A DNA stretch of 64,000 bases from assembly GCA_964460755.1 (NCBI GenBank), contig CAYWQL010000002.1:56871-120870 (forward strand), given 5' to 3'. Each line of letters starts with the position of its first letter. Position 1 is the first letter of the stretch. Under the pieces are notes generated by a model. That model ran no database searches. It was not told the DNA's origin and saw only the letters and a program-made list of their open reading frames with translations. Below, in pieces: positions 1 to 7,600 of the stretch. Both the position numbers and the translations under genes were made by a program. The DNA is from JAYFNU01 sp964460755 (GTDB lineage: Bacteria; Bacillota; Clostridia; Oscillospirales; Ruminococcaceae).

Positions 1-497
1 TTATCCACGACGCCGACCGTAAAGCCCGCGAGGTCATACTCGTCCTCGGGATAGAAGCCCGGCATTTCGGCGGTTTCTCCGCCGATAAGCGCCGCGTCCG
101 ACTGAACGCAGCCCTCCGCCACGCCCGACACAATCGCCGCTATCCTTTCGGGAACATTTTTGCCGCAGGCGATATAATCGAGGAAAAAAAGTGGCTTTGC
201 TTTTGTTGTAATTACGTCGTTCACGCACATGGCTACGCAGTCTATGCCGACCGTGTCGTACTTTTCCATAATGAAAGCGATTTTAAGCTTTGTGCCGACT
301 CCGTCGGTTCCGCTGACCAAAACCGGTTTTTTTATGCCTGTTAAGTCAAGCTCGAAAAGTCCGCCAAAGCCGCCCAGCCCGCCGATAGCGCCGCTCGTCA
401 TTGTTCTTGCGACGTGCTTTTTCATAAGCTCGACCGCCGTATACCCAGCAGTAATGTCGACGCCCGCGTCCTTATAGGATTGAGAGAAGCTGTCCAT
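1..497 (-). CDS. purM: Phosphoribosylformylglycinamidine cyclo-ligase (AIR synthetase), 3'-truncated by window edge
   Basis: Only the first ~165 residues are present; the gene runs off the left edge. It makes aminoimidazole ribotide from FGAM with ATP, the fifth step of purine synthesis. The translation starts MDSFSQSYKDAGVD and contains the family hallmarks VSGTDGVGTKLKIA, MCVNDV, PLFFLDYIACGK and IGGETAEMPGFY. The ATG is preceded by GGAGG. The gene follows purF by 11 bp, so it belongs to the purE-C-F-M operon. The loop after MCVND reads VITTKAKPLFF, where the usual form is close to VLVQGAEPLFF; this is a mild divergence. Family assignment is secure. Confidence 0.95.
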   Translation of the reverse strand, partial: MDSFSQSYKDAGVDITAGYTAVELMKKHVARTMTSGAIGGLGGFGGLFELDLTGIKKPVLVSGTDGVGTKLKIAFIMEKYDTVGIDCVAMCVNDVITTKAKPLFFLDYIACGKNVPERIAAIVSGVAEGCVQSDAALIGGETAEMPGFYPEDEYDLAGFTVGVVD

Positions 498-508
498 AGT
501 TTCCTCCG

Positions 509-1951
509 TTAATCGTTGTTTTCGGATATTTTCTTTTCGAACTTGCTCTTTTGAGCGTCCTTGGGAACCTCAAGAGGATATTTCCCCGTGAAGCAGCCGT
601 CGCACATTGAGCATTTCGTGTTGTCCGCAAGCTTCGGAAGGTCGTCAACCGAAAGAAACGCAAGGCTGTCGACGCCGATTATCTCGCGAATTTCTTCGAT
701 AGAATGCTTATAAGCTATAAGATAATCGCTCGAAGATATATCCGTACCGAAATAGCAGGGATATTTAAAGGGGGGCGACGACAGACGGAAATGAATTTCC
801 TTAGCGCCCGCCTCTTTAAGAAGCTTGATTATTTTAAGGCTTGTCGTACCTCGAACTATTGAGTCGTCGATAAGCACGACACGTTTATCCTTAACCGTCG
901 CGGAAATGGGATTAAGCTTTATGCGCACGTCGTTTTCGCGCTGCTTTTGCGTCGGCGCGATAAAGGTACGTCCGATGTATTTATTTTTAAGAAAGCCTAT
1001 GCCGTAGGGTATGCCGCTCTGCTTGGCATAGCCGAGCGCGGCGTCAATGCCCGAATCGGGAACGCCGATAACGACGTCCGCCTGAACGGGGTGATTGAGC
1101 GCGAGAAGCGAGCCTGCCCTTTGACGCGCGATATGAACAGACGAGCCGTTAATAACGCTGTCGGGACGCGCGAAATAAATATATTCAAAAACGCAAAACG
1201 CGCTTTTTTGACCGCAATGTGATTTATCGCTCTTTATGCCCTCGTCGGTAACCGTCACAACCTCGCCGGGTTCGATATCACGCACAAAGGTCGCGCCGAT
1301 TGAATCGAGCGCACAGCTTTCGCTTGCAAAGATAACGCTGTTGCCGAGCGAGCCCATACAAAGCGGACGGAAGCCGAAGGGGTCGCGTGCGGCAATAAGC
1401 TTGCGCGGCGACATAACAACAAGCGAAAAGGCTCCCTTTATTGTATCCATGGACGCAATAACCGCGTCCTCGATTGAGGCGGTTTTAAGTCGCTCGTTAA
1501 TTATCGTATAGGCTATAACCTCCGTATCGCTCGACGAATGGAAAAGCCCGCCCGTAAGCTCAATTTTATCGCGAAGCTCGGACGCGTTCGTTAGGTTTCC
1601 GTTGTGCGCGATGGCAAGGTTGCCCTTTATGTGGCGAAGGACGATAGGCTGACAGTTGCTCGCGCTCCTCGTTCCCGTAGTCGCATAGCGACAGTGCCCG
1701 ACCGCCATTCTTCCGCGCGGCATTGTTTCGAGTACCTCCTTTGTGAAGACCTCGTTTACCAAGCCGACGTTTTTATGAACGTTTATTACTCCGTCGTCGT
1801 TGACAGCTATTCCGCAGCTCTCCTGTCCTCTGTGCTGAAGAGCGTAAAGTCCGTAGTATGTCGCCTGAACGACATCCTCAACCTCGCCGTTGTTGAATAT
1901 GCCGAACACGCCGCATTCCTCGTGAAGCTTATCGTATTGAAATTCACACAT
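509..1951 (-). CDS. purF: Amidophosphoribosyltransferase
   Basis: First committed enzyme of purine synthesis: transfers glutamine amide nitrogen to PRPP. 480 aa, a normal length. The N-terminal Ntn glutaminase domain has its nucleophile at Cys13 (EECGVFGIF), implying removal of a 12-residue propeptide as in the Bacillus enzyme. The PRPP loop VVLIDDSIVRGTTS lies in the C-terminal phosphoribosyltransferase domain. Cysteines expected to hold a [4Fe-4S] cluster are visible (CVFEYIYF, YPCYFG, CSMCDGC), placing it in the oxygen-sensitive FeS type. Start is preceded by GGAG; purC ends 4 bp upstream, so the two are translationally close. Confidence 0.97.
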   Translation of the reverse strand: MCEFQYDKLHEECGVFGIFNNGEVEDVVQATYYGLYALQHRGQESCGIAVNDDGVINVHKNVGLVNEVFTKEVLETMPRGRMAVGHCRYATTGTRSASNCQPIVLRHIKGNLAIAHNGNLTNASELRDKIELTGGLFHSSSDTEVIAYTIINERLKTASIEDAVIASMDTIKGAFSLVVMSPRKLIAARDPFGFRPLCMGSLGNSVIFASESCALDSIGATFVRDIEPGEVVTVTDEGIKSDKSHCGQKSAFCVFEYIYFARPDSVINGSSVHIARQRAGSLLALNHPVQADVVIGVPDSGIDAALGYAKQSGIPYGIGFLKNKYIGRTFIAPTQKQRENDVRIKLNPISATVKDKRVVLIDDSIVRGTTSLKIIKLLKEAGAKEIHFRLSSPPFKYPCYFGTDISSSDYLIAYKHSIEEIREIIGVDSLAFLSVDDLPKLADNTKCSMCDGCFTGKYPLEVPKDAQKSKFEKKISENND

Positions 1952-1955
1952 CTTA

Positions 1956-2666
1956 CTATTCTCCTAACAGACGTTTCATAACCTCTTTGTATGCGTCCTC
2001 TTCCCCGCCAAGGTCGCGGCGGAAAAGGTCCTTGTCGAGGTGCTCGTGGGTCACGGTATCCCAGAAGCGGCAGGTGTCGGGGCTTATTTCGTCCGCCAAA
2101 ACTATGCTGCCGTCGGGAAGACGTCCGAACTCAAGCTTAAAGTCGATAAGCTCGATATTCGCGTCCTTGAGGTACTCGGTAAGAATATCGTTAATTTTAA
2201 AAGAAAGAGTAGCAATAGTATTAAGCTCGTCCTTTGTCGCCGCGCCTATAGCCGCGATATGGTATTCGTTGACCATCGGGTCGCCGAGCGCGTCGTCCTT
2301 GTAGCAGTATTCGAGCACGGTGCTTTTAAGCTTGGTGCCCTCCGCCATTCCAAGGCGTTTCGCAAGCGAGCCCGCCGCAACGTTGCGAACGATAACCTCA
2401 AGAGGCACGATTTGAACCTTCTTGACAAGCGTCTCGCGGTCGTTAAGCTCTTTGACAAAATGAGTGGGTATTCCCTTCGCTTCAAGCATCTTCATAAGCG
2501 AATTTGTCACGCGATTGTTTACGACGCCCTTTCCGCGAATTGTGCCCTTCTTAGCGCCGTTGCCCGCCGTCGCGTCGTCCTTGTAATCAACAAGAACTAT
2601 GCTCGCGTCGTCTGTGGCATAGACCTTTTTTGCTTTTCCTTCATAGAGTAACTCTTTCTTTTCCAT
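1956..2666 (-). CDS. purC: Phosphoribosylaminoimidazole-succinocarboxamide (SAICAR) synthase
   Basis: Condenses CAIR with aspartate using ATP. 236 aa, the usual short bacterial form. The N-terminus has the LYEGKAKKVY motif and the C-terminal half the LADEISPDTCRFWD signature. An AGGTG ribosome binding site sits just upstream. It lies between purE (23 bp upstream) and purF (4 bp downstream), all on the same strand, so a single transcript is expected. Confidence 0.97.
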   Translation of the reverse strand: MEKKELLYEGKAKKVYATDDASIVLVDYKDDATAGNGAKKGTIRGKGVVNNRVTNSLMKMLEAKGIPTHFVKELNDRETLVKKVQIVPLEVIVRNVAAGSLAKRLGMAEGTKLKSTVLEYCYKDDALGDPMVNEYHIAAIGAATKDELNTIATLSFKINDILTEYLKDANIELIDFKLEFGRLPDGSIVLADEISPDTCRFWDTVTHEHLDKDLFRRDLGGEEDAYKEVMKRLLGE

Positions 2667-2689
2667 TTCTTTTCACCTCAAAATTTTAT

Positions 2690-3187
2690 TTATAAGCTTT
2701 TGATTTCTTCTTGAAGCTTTTTGTCCTTTTGCGCGATTTCGCCGACCATTTCGGCTCTCATATTTTTAAGCTCGCGTGAAAGACCCTCATCGGAAAGTGC
2801 GAGCATTTGGGCGGCAAGTATCGCCGCGTTCTTCGCCCCGTTAAGCGCGACCGTCGCGACCGGTATTCCGCTTGGCATCATTACACTTGCCAAAAGTGCG
2901 TCGAGTCCGTCGAGCGCGCCGCCTTTTATCGGTACGGCTATAACGGGAAGCACCGTATTCGCCGCAATCACTCCGCCAAGGTGCGCTGCCATTCCCGCCG
3001 CCGAAATAATGACGCCAAAACCGTTTTTCTCGGCGTCCTTCGCGAAGCTTTCGACCTCCTGCGGGGTACGGTGGGCGCTCATTACGCGCGCCTCAAAGGG
3101 TATTCCGAATTTCTTAAGCTGGACCGCCGCCGCCTTAACGACTGACCAGTCGCTGTCGCTTCCCATAATGATGGCAACCTTTTTCAT
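2690..3187 (-). CDS. purE: N5-carboxyaminoimidazole ribonucleotide mutase
   Basis: Class I PurE, 165 aa, which rearranges N5-CAIR to CAIR. The N-terminus MKKVAIIMGSDSDWSVV carries the nucleotide-binding loop, followed by MSAHRTP with the catalytic histidine. An in-frame ATG lies 10 codons upstream, but this start is chosen because GGAAG sits 6 bp before it and the family begins at this residue. First gene of the purine operon, and it directly follows an intrinsic terminator, so its expression probably depends on read-through of the leader. No purK is seen in the window. Confidence 0.96.
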   Translation of the reverse strand: MKKVAIIMGSDSDWSVVKAAAVQLKKFGIPFEARVMSAHRTPQEVESFAKDAEKNGFGVIISAAGMAAHLGGVIAANTVLPVIAVPIKGGALDGLDALLASVMMPSGIPVATVALNGAKNAAILAAQMLALSDEGLSRELKNMRAEMVGEIAQKDKKLQEEIKSL

Positions 3188-3211
3188 AACGTCTTCCTTT
3201 CCAAACAAAAA

Positions 3212-3408
3212 AGACACTGTGCATAAGCGTGCAACAATGCCTTAAAAAATTACGGTGTGTTTATATAGGGTGAGGCGCTTACAGGCGGAACTTTCCCCGC
3301 TTGCTTTCGTCACTCTCTGGCAACAGGGTATATTATCCCCTACGTCAAATGATTTTAAAATCCAAGACATAAGGCACCTCCCGAAAACTTTATTTGTTTT
3401 GAGATTAC
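3212..3408 (-). ncRNA. Structured leader or small RNA upstream of purE (class unknown)
   Basis: A transcript of about 197 nt is bounded by a promoter and an intrinsic terminator. A long closing stem is formed by 3370-3382 with 3268-3281: GGG, AGGTGC and TTA pair with TAA, GCGCCT and CCC, leaving a bulged C and a CA bulge. Inside are three local hairpins: GATTTTAAAATC (3351-3362), an AGGG...CCCT type hairpin (3325-3340) and GCGGGGAAAGTTCCGC (3285-3300). A multi-branch fold followed by a terminator in front of purE suggests riboswitch-like attenuation, but I could not match it to the guanine, PRPP/ykkC or ZTP consensus as I know them. 6S RNA was considered because of the size, but the apical arm is too short. 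Confidence 0.5.
3213..3241 (-). terminator. Intrinsic terminator between leader RNA and purE
   Basis: On the minus strand an 11-bp stem with one bulged U (GGCATTGTTGCA / TGCACAGTGTC) closes a CGCTTA loop and runs directly into TTTTTT. It ends about 20 bp before the purE ribosome binding site, so it can switch the whole purine operon on or off. Confidence 0.85.
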
Positions 3409-3415
3409 ATATACA

Positions 3416-3444
3416 ATATTAAATGTTTGCCGCTATAAAAGCAA
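3416..3444 (-). promoter_or_regulatory. Promoter of the purE leader RNA
   Basis: On the minus strand: -35 TTGCTT, 17-bp spacer, -10 TAATAT. Predicted start near 3408. Confidence 0.65.
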
Positions 3445-3648
3445 TGTATTTCGCGCCGATTTTTGATTTTCGTAATAAAACACAACTTGGGTATTTTATA
3501 TAACAAATAATTGTGGTAATTTTACAAATAAATATAACATATAGCCTTCAAAATTTTCGATAATACGAGATATGGTGAAATCAACCCTCTTTTTCGCACT
3601 TAGTTTCATTTTTTTCAAAAAGTTTACACAATAACGCTTATTTTTTAC
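3445..3648. other. AT-rich intergenic stretch with no gene seen
   Basis: Between the minus-strand purine promoter and the plus-strand promoter at 3649. Both strands are rich in stops and no ribosome binding site with a sustained reading frame is visible. It probably serves only as a divergent upstream region. Confidence 0.6.
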
Positions 3649-3677
3649 TTGGCAAAAGGAATAATAAACATTATAAT
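3649..3677 (+). promoter_or_regulatory. Strong sigma-A-type promoter for the small amphipathic protein
   Basis: TTGGCA, 17-bp spacer, TATAAT (11 of 12 consensus bases). It is followed by an ideal AGGAGG at 3699-3704, 8 bp before the ATG, so high expression is expected. Confidence 0.85.
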
Positions 3678-3712
3678 GAACTTAGCGAAACAATAAACAG
3701 GAGGTAAATATT

Positions 3713-4045
3713 ATGGGCTTTTTTAGCAGACTTTTAGGACTTGGGCTTACAGTAGGCGCAACGGTCGCGGCGGTCAAGGTCGCCGAGCGATATAACGAAA
3801 ACAAAGCGGCAAGCGAAAACCCCGACGAAAAGAAAAACGCCGAAATGGTCTTTAACGACATATCGAAGGCGGCGAGCGAGGTTTATAACGAAACCGCGGT
3901 CAAGGCGAAGGATTTTGCCGAGTCGGTCAAGGCGAAAACACCCGAATACGTCGAAAAGGTAAAAAAAGAATTCGGCGGCGCGGCAAAGGACGCGAAAGAG
4001 GGCTTCGACGAGGTTGTCGACGAAATTAAGGACGATTTAAAATAA
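3713..4045 (+). CDS. Small charged helical protein with N-terminal hydrophobic segment
   Basis: 110 aa. Residues ~4-22 (FSRLLGLGLTVGATVAAVKV) form one hydrophobic helix. The rest is highly charged, Lys/Glu/Asp/Ala-rich and predicted amphipathic, with repeated EYVEKVKKEF / AKDAKEGFDEV-like heptad patterns resembling LEA or YtxH-type stress proteins. No enzyme motif is visible. The near-consensus promoter and ideal ribosome binding site suggest an abundant protein, and the gene is monocistronic. A membrane-associated role is inferred; the function is unknown. Confidence 0.75.
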   Translation: MGFFSRLLGLGLTVGATVAAVKVAERYNENKAASENPDEKKNAEMVFNDISKAASEVYNETAVKAKDFAESVKAKTPEYVEKVKKEFGGAAKDAKEGFDEVVDEIKDDLK

Positions 4046-4056
4046 GCGACTTTAAC

Positions 4057-4080
4057 GGACTGTTTCGCAAGAAACAGTCC
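4057..4080 (+). repeat. Perfect 10-bp hairpin with GCAA tetraloop
   Basis: GGACTGTTTC-GCAA-GAAACAGTCC lies 11 bp after the stop of the preceding gene. There is no T-tract (GACGCATT follows), so it is either a 3'-protecting hairpin or a weak terminator. Confidence 0.6.
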
Positions 4081-4101
4081 GACGCATTATCAGAAGTAAT
4101 T

Positions 4102-4533
4102 ATGACAAATATACGACAGGCAGCCATCGACGACTGCGAACGGCTTTATCTTATCAACCGCGACTCGCTCGGCTACGACTATGCGATAGAAGAAACGAGA
4201 AAGCGCCTTTCCTTCGTGCTTTCCGCAAAGACGAATAAGCTGTTCGTCGCCGAGATTGACGGCGTCGTCGCGGGATACATACACGTCGCGGACTACGACT
4301 GCATCTATGCAGACTCGCTTAAAAACATTCTCGCCCTCGCCGTCGACAAAAAGTATCAGGGGCTTGGCGTTGGGCGTCAGCTGTTGGAAAAGGCGGAGGA
4401 GTGGTCGAGAAGCGACGGAAGCGTCGGCGTTCGGCTCGTGTCCGGAATGAACCGTGCCGAGGCGCACAAGTTTTATGCCCACTGCGGATACACTATGAGA
4501 AAAGAGCAGAAGAATTTTATAAAGCTTTTCTAA
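4102..4533 (+). CDS. GNAT-family N-acetyltransferase
   Basis: 143 aa single-domain acyl-CoA-dependent N-acetyltransferase. Motif A with the acetyl-CoA pyrophosphate loop is seen as LAVDKKYQGLGVGRQLLEKA (residues ~73-92). The C-terminal motif B region, HKFYAHCGYTMRKEQKNF, is typical of the RimI-like group. The substrate cannot be told from sequence. The gene follows the hairpin-tailed small-protein gene and ends at a bidirectional terminator. Confidence 0.85.
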   Translation: MTNIRQAAIDDCERLYLINRDSLGYDYAIEETRKRLSFVLSAKTNKLFVAEIDGVVAGYIHVADYDCIYADSLKNILALAVDKKYQGLGVGRQLLEKAEEWSRSDGSVGVRLVSGMNRAEAHKFYAHCGYTMRKEQKNFIKLF

Positions 4534-4540
4534 GCAAAAA

Positions 4541-4564
4541 AAAGAGACTCTTACGAGTCTCTTT
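4541..4564. terminator. Bidirectional intrinsic terminator
   Basis: AAAGAGACTC-TTAC-GAGTCTCTTT with T-rich tails on both strands, between the convergent acetyltransferase and DUF5684 genes. Confidence 0.9.
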
Positions 4565-4586
4565 TTGTTTTTGCTGAAAAAGAAGG

Positions 4587-4961
4587 TTACGCAGGAACGC
4601 CGACATACTGGGCGTCGCCAAACGCAAGAAGCGCAAGGAAGATGGGGCAAAGGAGAACAAGACCGACCGCAAAGCCCGTGCTCTTTCCGAACGCCTTGGC
4701 AAGCTTAACATAAGCTATAATGCCGAAAACGATGTTCGCTACAGGAATGAGAAGAAGAAGGAACTTCCAGCCATTGCCGTAGGTGATTTTGAAAAGAACA
4801 TAAAGATTGTAGAACGGAACTATCGCCGCCCAACCCGGCTCGCCAGCCTTCTTGAAAACAAACCAAAGGCAAACAACTGTGAAAGCCGCAATAATCAAGC
4901 TGATAATTGTCGAGCCCGCAGAAGCGCCCGCCGCCGCCGCGTAAGAATAATTGTAATCCAT
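4587..4961 (-). CDS. DUF5684 small membrane protein
   Basis: 124 aa with three or four membrane segments (~20-40, 45-60, 65-85, 97-115). The diagnostic stretch GWAAIVPFYNLYVLFKI is the DUF5684 hallmark. The extreme N-terminus MDYNYSYAAAAGASAG is low complexity. A GGAGG site precedes the ATG and the gene has its own promoter. The function of the family is not established. Confidence 0.8.
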   Translation of the reverse strand: MDYNYSYAAAAGASAGSTIISLIIAAFTVVCLWFVFKKAGEPGWAAIVPFYNLYVLFKITYGNGWKFLLLLIPVANIVFGIIAYVKLAKAFGKSTGFAVGLVLLCPIFLALLAFGDAQYVGVPA

Positions 4962-5007
4962 TAACTTATACCTCCAAATATTTTTGTAACCGTTCAGCTA
5001 CAGCATA

Positions 5008-5036
5008 AGGATATCACACGGAGGTATGCCTGTCAA
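5008..5036 (-). promoter_or_regulatory. Promoter of the DUF5684 gene
   Basis: On the minus strand: TTGACA, 17 bp, TATCCT. The GGAGG ribosome binding site lies about 25 bp further downstream. Confidence 0.7.
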
Positions 5037-5062
5037 TGTACACAAACACCAAACTTATTCAA

Positions 5063-6100
5063 CTAAAAGCACCGCTCTTTTTTCGTTTTGCGGCAGTTTC
5101 TGTCCTGCTTCGCACGCTCACAATGATAGCATATCTCGTTCGTAAGCGGTTTGCCGTCGAAGAACTCGTCCAAGTTTTGAAAGGTCGTTCCCGCGATATT
5201 TTTCAGCGCTTCGTCGGTCAAAAACGCCTGATGTGAGGTGATTATCACGTTAGGGCGCGACACAAGAAGAGCGAGAACGTCGTCGAGAATAATCTTTCCC
5301 GACAAATCCTCATAGAACAAATCCGCCTCCTCCTCGTATACGTCAAGCCCCGCTCCGCCGACGATTTCATTGTTGAGTGCGTCAAGAAGCGCCGTGCTGT
5401 CGATAAGAGAGCCGCGCGAGGTGTTGAGGATAAATACCCCCTTTTTCATCTTACCAAAGGCAGAGGCGTTAAGGATATGGTTAGTCTGGTCGGTTAACGG
5501 ACAATGCAGTGAAATAACGTCGCTTGATTTAAAAAGGGTGTCAAGGTCAACATATTCTATATCGGTATCCTTCGCGGGAAAAAGGTCGTAGGCGATAACC
5601 TTCATTCCGAAGCCGCGGCAAATATTAATGAAAACCTGCCCTATTCTTCCCGTTCCGATAACGCCAACCGTTTTTCCGTTCAAATCAATTCCGTTCAGCC
5701 CGACAAGACTAAAGTTGAAATCCCTCGTTCGGTTGTAGGCTCGATGTATTTTTCGGTTGAGCGTTAACAGAAGCGCCATGGCGTGCTCGGCGACCGCATA
5801 GGGGGAATATGCCGGAACGCGCACAACATTTATTTTATTGAACGCCGTCTTGATATCGACGTTGTTATAGCCCGCGCTTCGCATGGCGAGCACCTTTACG
5901 CCAAGGGAATAAAGGGTTTCGATGGTCTTCTTATTTATGTCGTCGTTGACAAAGGCGCACGCCGCGTCGCACCCCTCGGCAAGCTTAGCCGAATGCTCGT
6001 TGAGCTTACTTTCAAAATAGGCAATTTCGTAATTGCTGTTTAACCCGTCAAACCAAATCTTATCATACGGCTTGGTATCAAAAAAAGCTATCTTCTTCAT
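5063..6100 (-). CDS. ldhA: D-lactate dehydrogenase (2-hydroxyacid dehydrogenase family)
   Basis: 345 aa, NADH-dependent reduction of pyruvate to D-lactate. The Rossmann loop is VGVIGTGRIGQVF (~145-157). Catalytic Arg is in LNTSRGSLID, Glu in the DVYEEEADLF region and His in ITSHQAFLT. The DVYEEE/ADLFYEDLSGKI segment matches fermentative D-LDHs better than glyoxylate or phosphoglycerate dehydrogenases. The last ~20 residues form a Lys/Arg/Cys-rich tail beyond the usual end. Single gene, consistent with a fermenting anaerobe; a possible extended -10 (TGATATACT, minus strand) lies ~60 bp upstream. No clear Rex box was found. Confidence 0.88.
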   Translation of the reverse strand: MKKIAFFDTKPYDKIWFDGLNSNYEIAYFESKLNEHSAKLAEGCDAACAFVNDDINKKTIETLYSLGVKVLAMRSAGYNNVDIKTAFNKINVVRVPAYSPYAVAEHAMALLLTLNRKIHRAYNRTRDFNFSLVGLNGIDLNGKTVGVIGTGRIGQVFINICRGFGMKVIAYDLFPAKDTDIEYVDLDTLFKSSDVISLHCPLTDQTNHILNASAFGKMKKGVFILNTSRGSLIDSTALLDALNNEIVGGAGLDVYEEEADLFYEDLSGKIILDDVLALLVSRPNVIITSHQAFLTDEALKNIAGTTFQNLDEFFDGKPLTNEICYHCERAKQDRNCRKTKKERCF

Positions 6101-6222
6101 AATCCGCTCTTCCTTTGCTCTTTGTTATAATTGTATTTTGCCCGTATATTCGTAGTATATCATATCTTTGACTGCAACGTATTAAAAATCCGTTATTTTA
6201 AGACTGATTTCAGACTTATTTG

Positions 6223-6288
6223 TATAATTAATCTTGGCTGAGATTTTCTTTTTTCTGAACGCTCTGCGACTTATTTTGCGGGGCGTTC
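6223..6288 (+). promoter_or_regulatory. Promoter -10 followed at once by an intrinsic terminator (possible attenuator or short RNA)
   Basis: TATAAT at 6223-6228 (no good -35) is followed by an 11-bp hairpin, GAACGCTCTGC / GCGGGGCGTTC with a 10-nt loop (6257-6288), and a TTTTATTTG tail. A transcript from this -10 would be only ~60 nt unless it reads through into the ATPase gene. Confidence 0.5.
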
Positions 6289-6356
6289 TTTTATTTGTGT
6301 CAACACGCCTTTCGGTTACATACTATACCTTAAAACAACAAAAGGCGGTGTTCTGT

Positions 6357-7424
6357 GTGATTTTTGAAAGTTTGATGGGCGCGCTTACCCCCTACGGATT
6401 CGTCGGGCATTTTGACAGCCTGTGCGAAGCGCGTCTTCCCCTTCGGCTTTTTATTATTAAGGGCGGACCCGGCTGCGGCAAGTCTTCAACAATGAAAAGA
6501 ATAGCCGAGCGGCTAACCGTCGCGGGGCACGATGTCGAGCTTGTTCACTGCTCAAGCGACCCTGCTTCCCTCGACGGAGTGATATGCCCCTCGCTCGGCT
6601 TCGCCGTCGCCGACGGAACCGCACCGCATATAATCGAGCCAATTCTCCCTGTGGCAGGGCAAAACGTCATTTCGCTTTATGATTTTATCGACGAAAACAT
6701 TTCGCTTCACGCCGACGAGCTTCGTGAGCTTTTTTCAAAAAACGCGCGATGCTTCACGCGGGCAAATAGGTTCATTTCCGCGTCCGCCTCTCTCTACGGC
6801 GACCTTGTTCGCACCTCATCGGGATTTCTGGTGAGCAAAAAGCTCGACGACTACATAAAAGGGCTTTGCGAACGGCTGTTTCCCAAAGAGGACAGCGTCA
6901 AAGGCGGCGAGGAAATCAGATTTTTGTGTGCCCCGACTCCTGAGGGGCTTACAAGCTTTTTTTCAAAAAACCTCGCCACGTGTAACTATCGCTATGTTAT
7001 TAAAGACCGATTCTGTGCCTTTGGGCACGCGGCGCTCGAACAAATCCGAAGCGAGGCGTTATCCCGCGGACTCGACATTGTCACAAGCCGAAGCTTTCTT
7101 TCGCCGAACGACAAAATTGACGCGATTTTTATTCCCTCGCTTTCCCTCTGCTTCGTTCTGAGCAGCTTTCTTTCTCCCATCGGCACGCGGGGCTGCCGAG
7201 TCATAAACGACGAGCGTTTCTATGATAAAGCAGAAGCGAAAAAGTATTCCGCGAGAATAGGCTTCATCAAAAAAACAACCCTCTCACTTCTTTGTGAGGG
7301 ATGCGAAATAATACGCGAAGCGAAGACTGTTCATGACGAAATCGAAAAAATCTATACAAAAAGCTTCGATTTTGAACCTCTACGAGACATAGTGGAAAAA
7401 ATATGCGGAAAATACGGGGTGTAG
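6357..7424 (+). CDS. PRK06851-type P-loop ATPase of unknown function
   Basis: 355 aa. The N-terminus FESLMGALTPYGFVGHFDSL is followed by strand-loop LFIIKGGPGCGKSSTMKRIA (Walker A, residues ~36-46) and ELVHCSSDPASLDGVICP, as in the uncharacterised Firmicute ATPases grouped as PRK06851. In that family a second, degenerate P-loop half follows; here the second half lacks a clear Walker A. The GTG start is chosen because AAAGGCGG lies ~8 bp upstream and the family begins here; the open frame extends upstream only through an attenuator-like hairpin. The gene stands alone. Confidence 0.7.
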   Translation: MIFESLMGALTPYGFVGHFDSLCEARLPLRLFIIKGGPGCGKSSTMKRIAERLTVAGHDVELVHCSSDPASLDGVICPSLGFAVADGTAPHIIEPILPVAGQNVISLYDFIDENISLHADELRELFSKNARCFTRANRFISASASLYGDLVRTSSGFLVSKKLDDYIKGLCERLFPKEDSVKGGEEIRFLCAPTPEGLTSFFSKNLATCNYRYVIKDRFCAFGHAALEQIRSEALSRGLDIVTSRSFLSPNDKIDAIFIPSLSLCFVLSSFLSPIGTRGCRVINDERFYDKAEAKKYSARIGFIKKTTLSLLCEGCEIIREAKTVHDEIEKIYTKSFDFEPLRDIVEKICGKYGV

Positions 7425-7600
7425 GTTAAAATAATGTTTCGTCATTGCGCCCAATAATATAAAAAGTCCTTTGTGTAATATGCGAATAATTATGGCGTAA
7501 AAAAAGACTTTTCTTGAAAATATTTACTTTTCATTTTTTCAGATAATAATTACAGTGAAGCAGTAGATAACCATTACTGTCAAAGACAGGAGGCTTTTTC

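Noticed and set aside
3241..3373. A 42-codon minus-strand frame (MSWILKSFDVGDN...) with a GGGAGG before its ATG in the purE leader
   Set aside because: The GGGAGG is part of the closing stem of the structured RNA; the peptide has no recognisable pattern and ends before the terminator. A leader peptide is possible but not supported.
3212..3408. 6S RNA
   Set aside because: Size and terminator fit, but the fold is multi-branched with only short inner hairpins and lacks the long apical arm and open central bubble of 6S.
4090..4650. 186-codon minus-strand frame crossing the acetyltransferase and a terminator
   Set aside because: Would read through a bidirectional terminator and two convergent genes; no conserved pattern.
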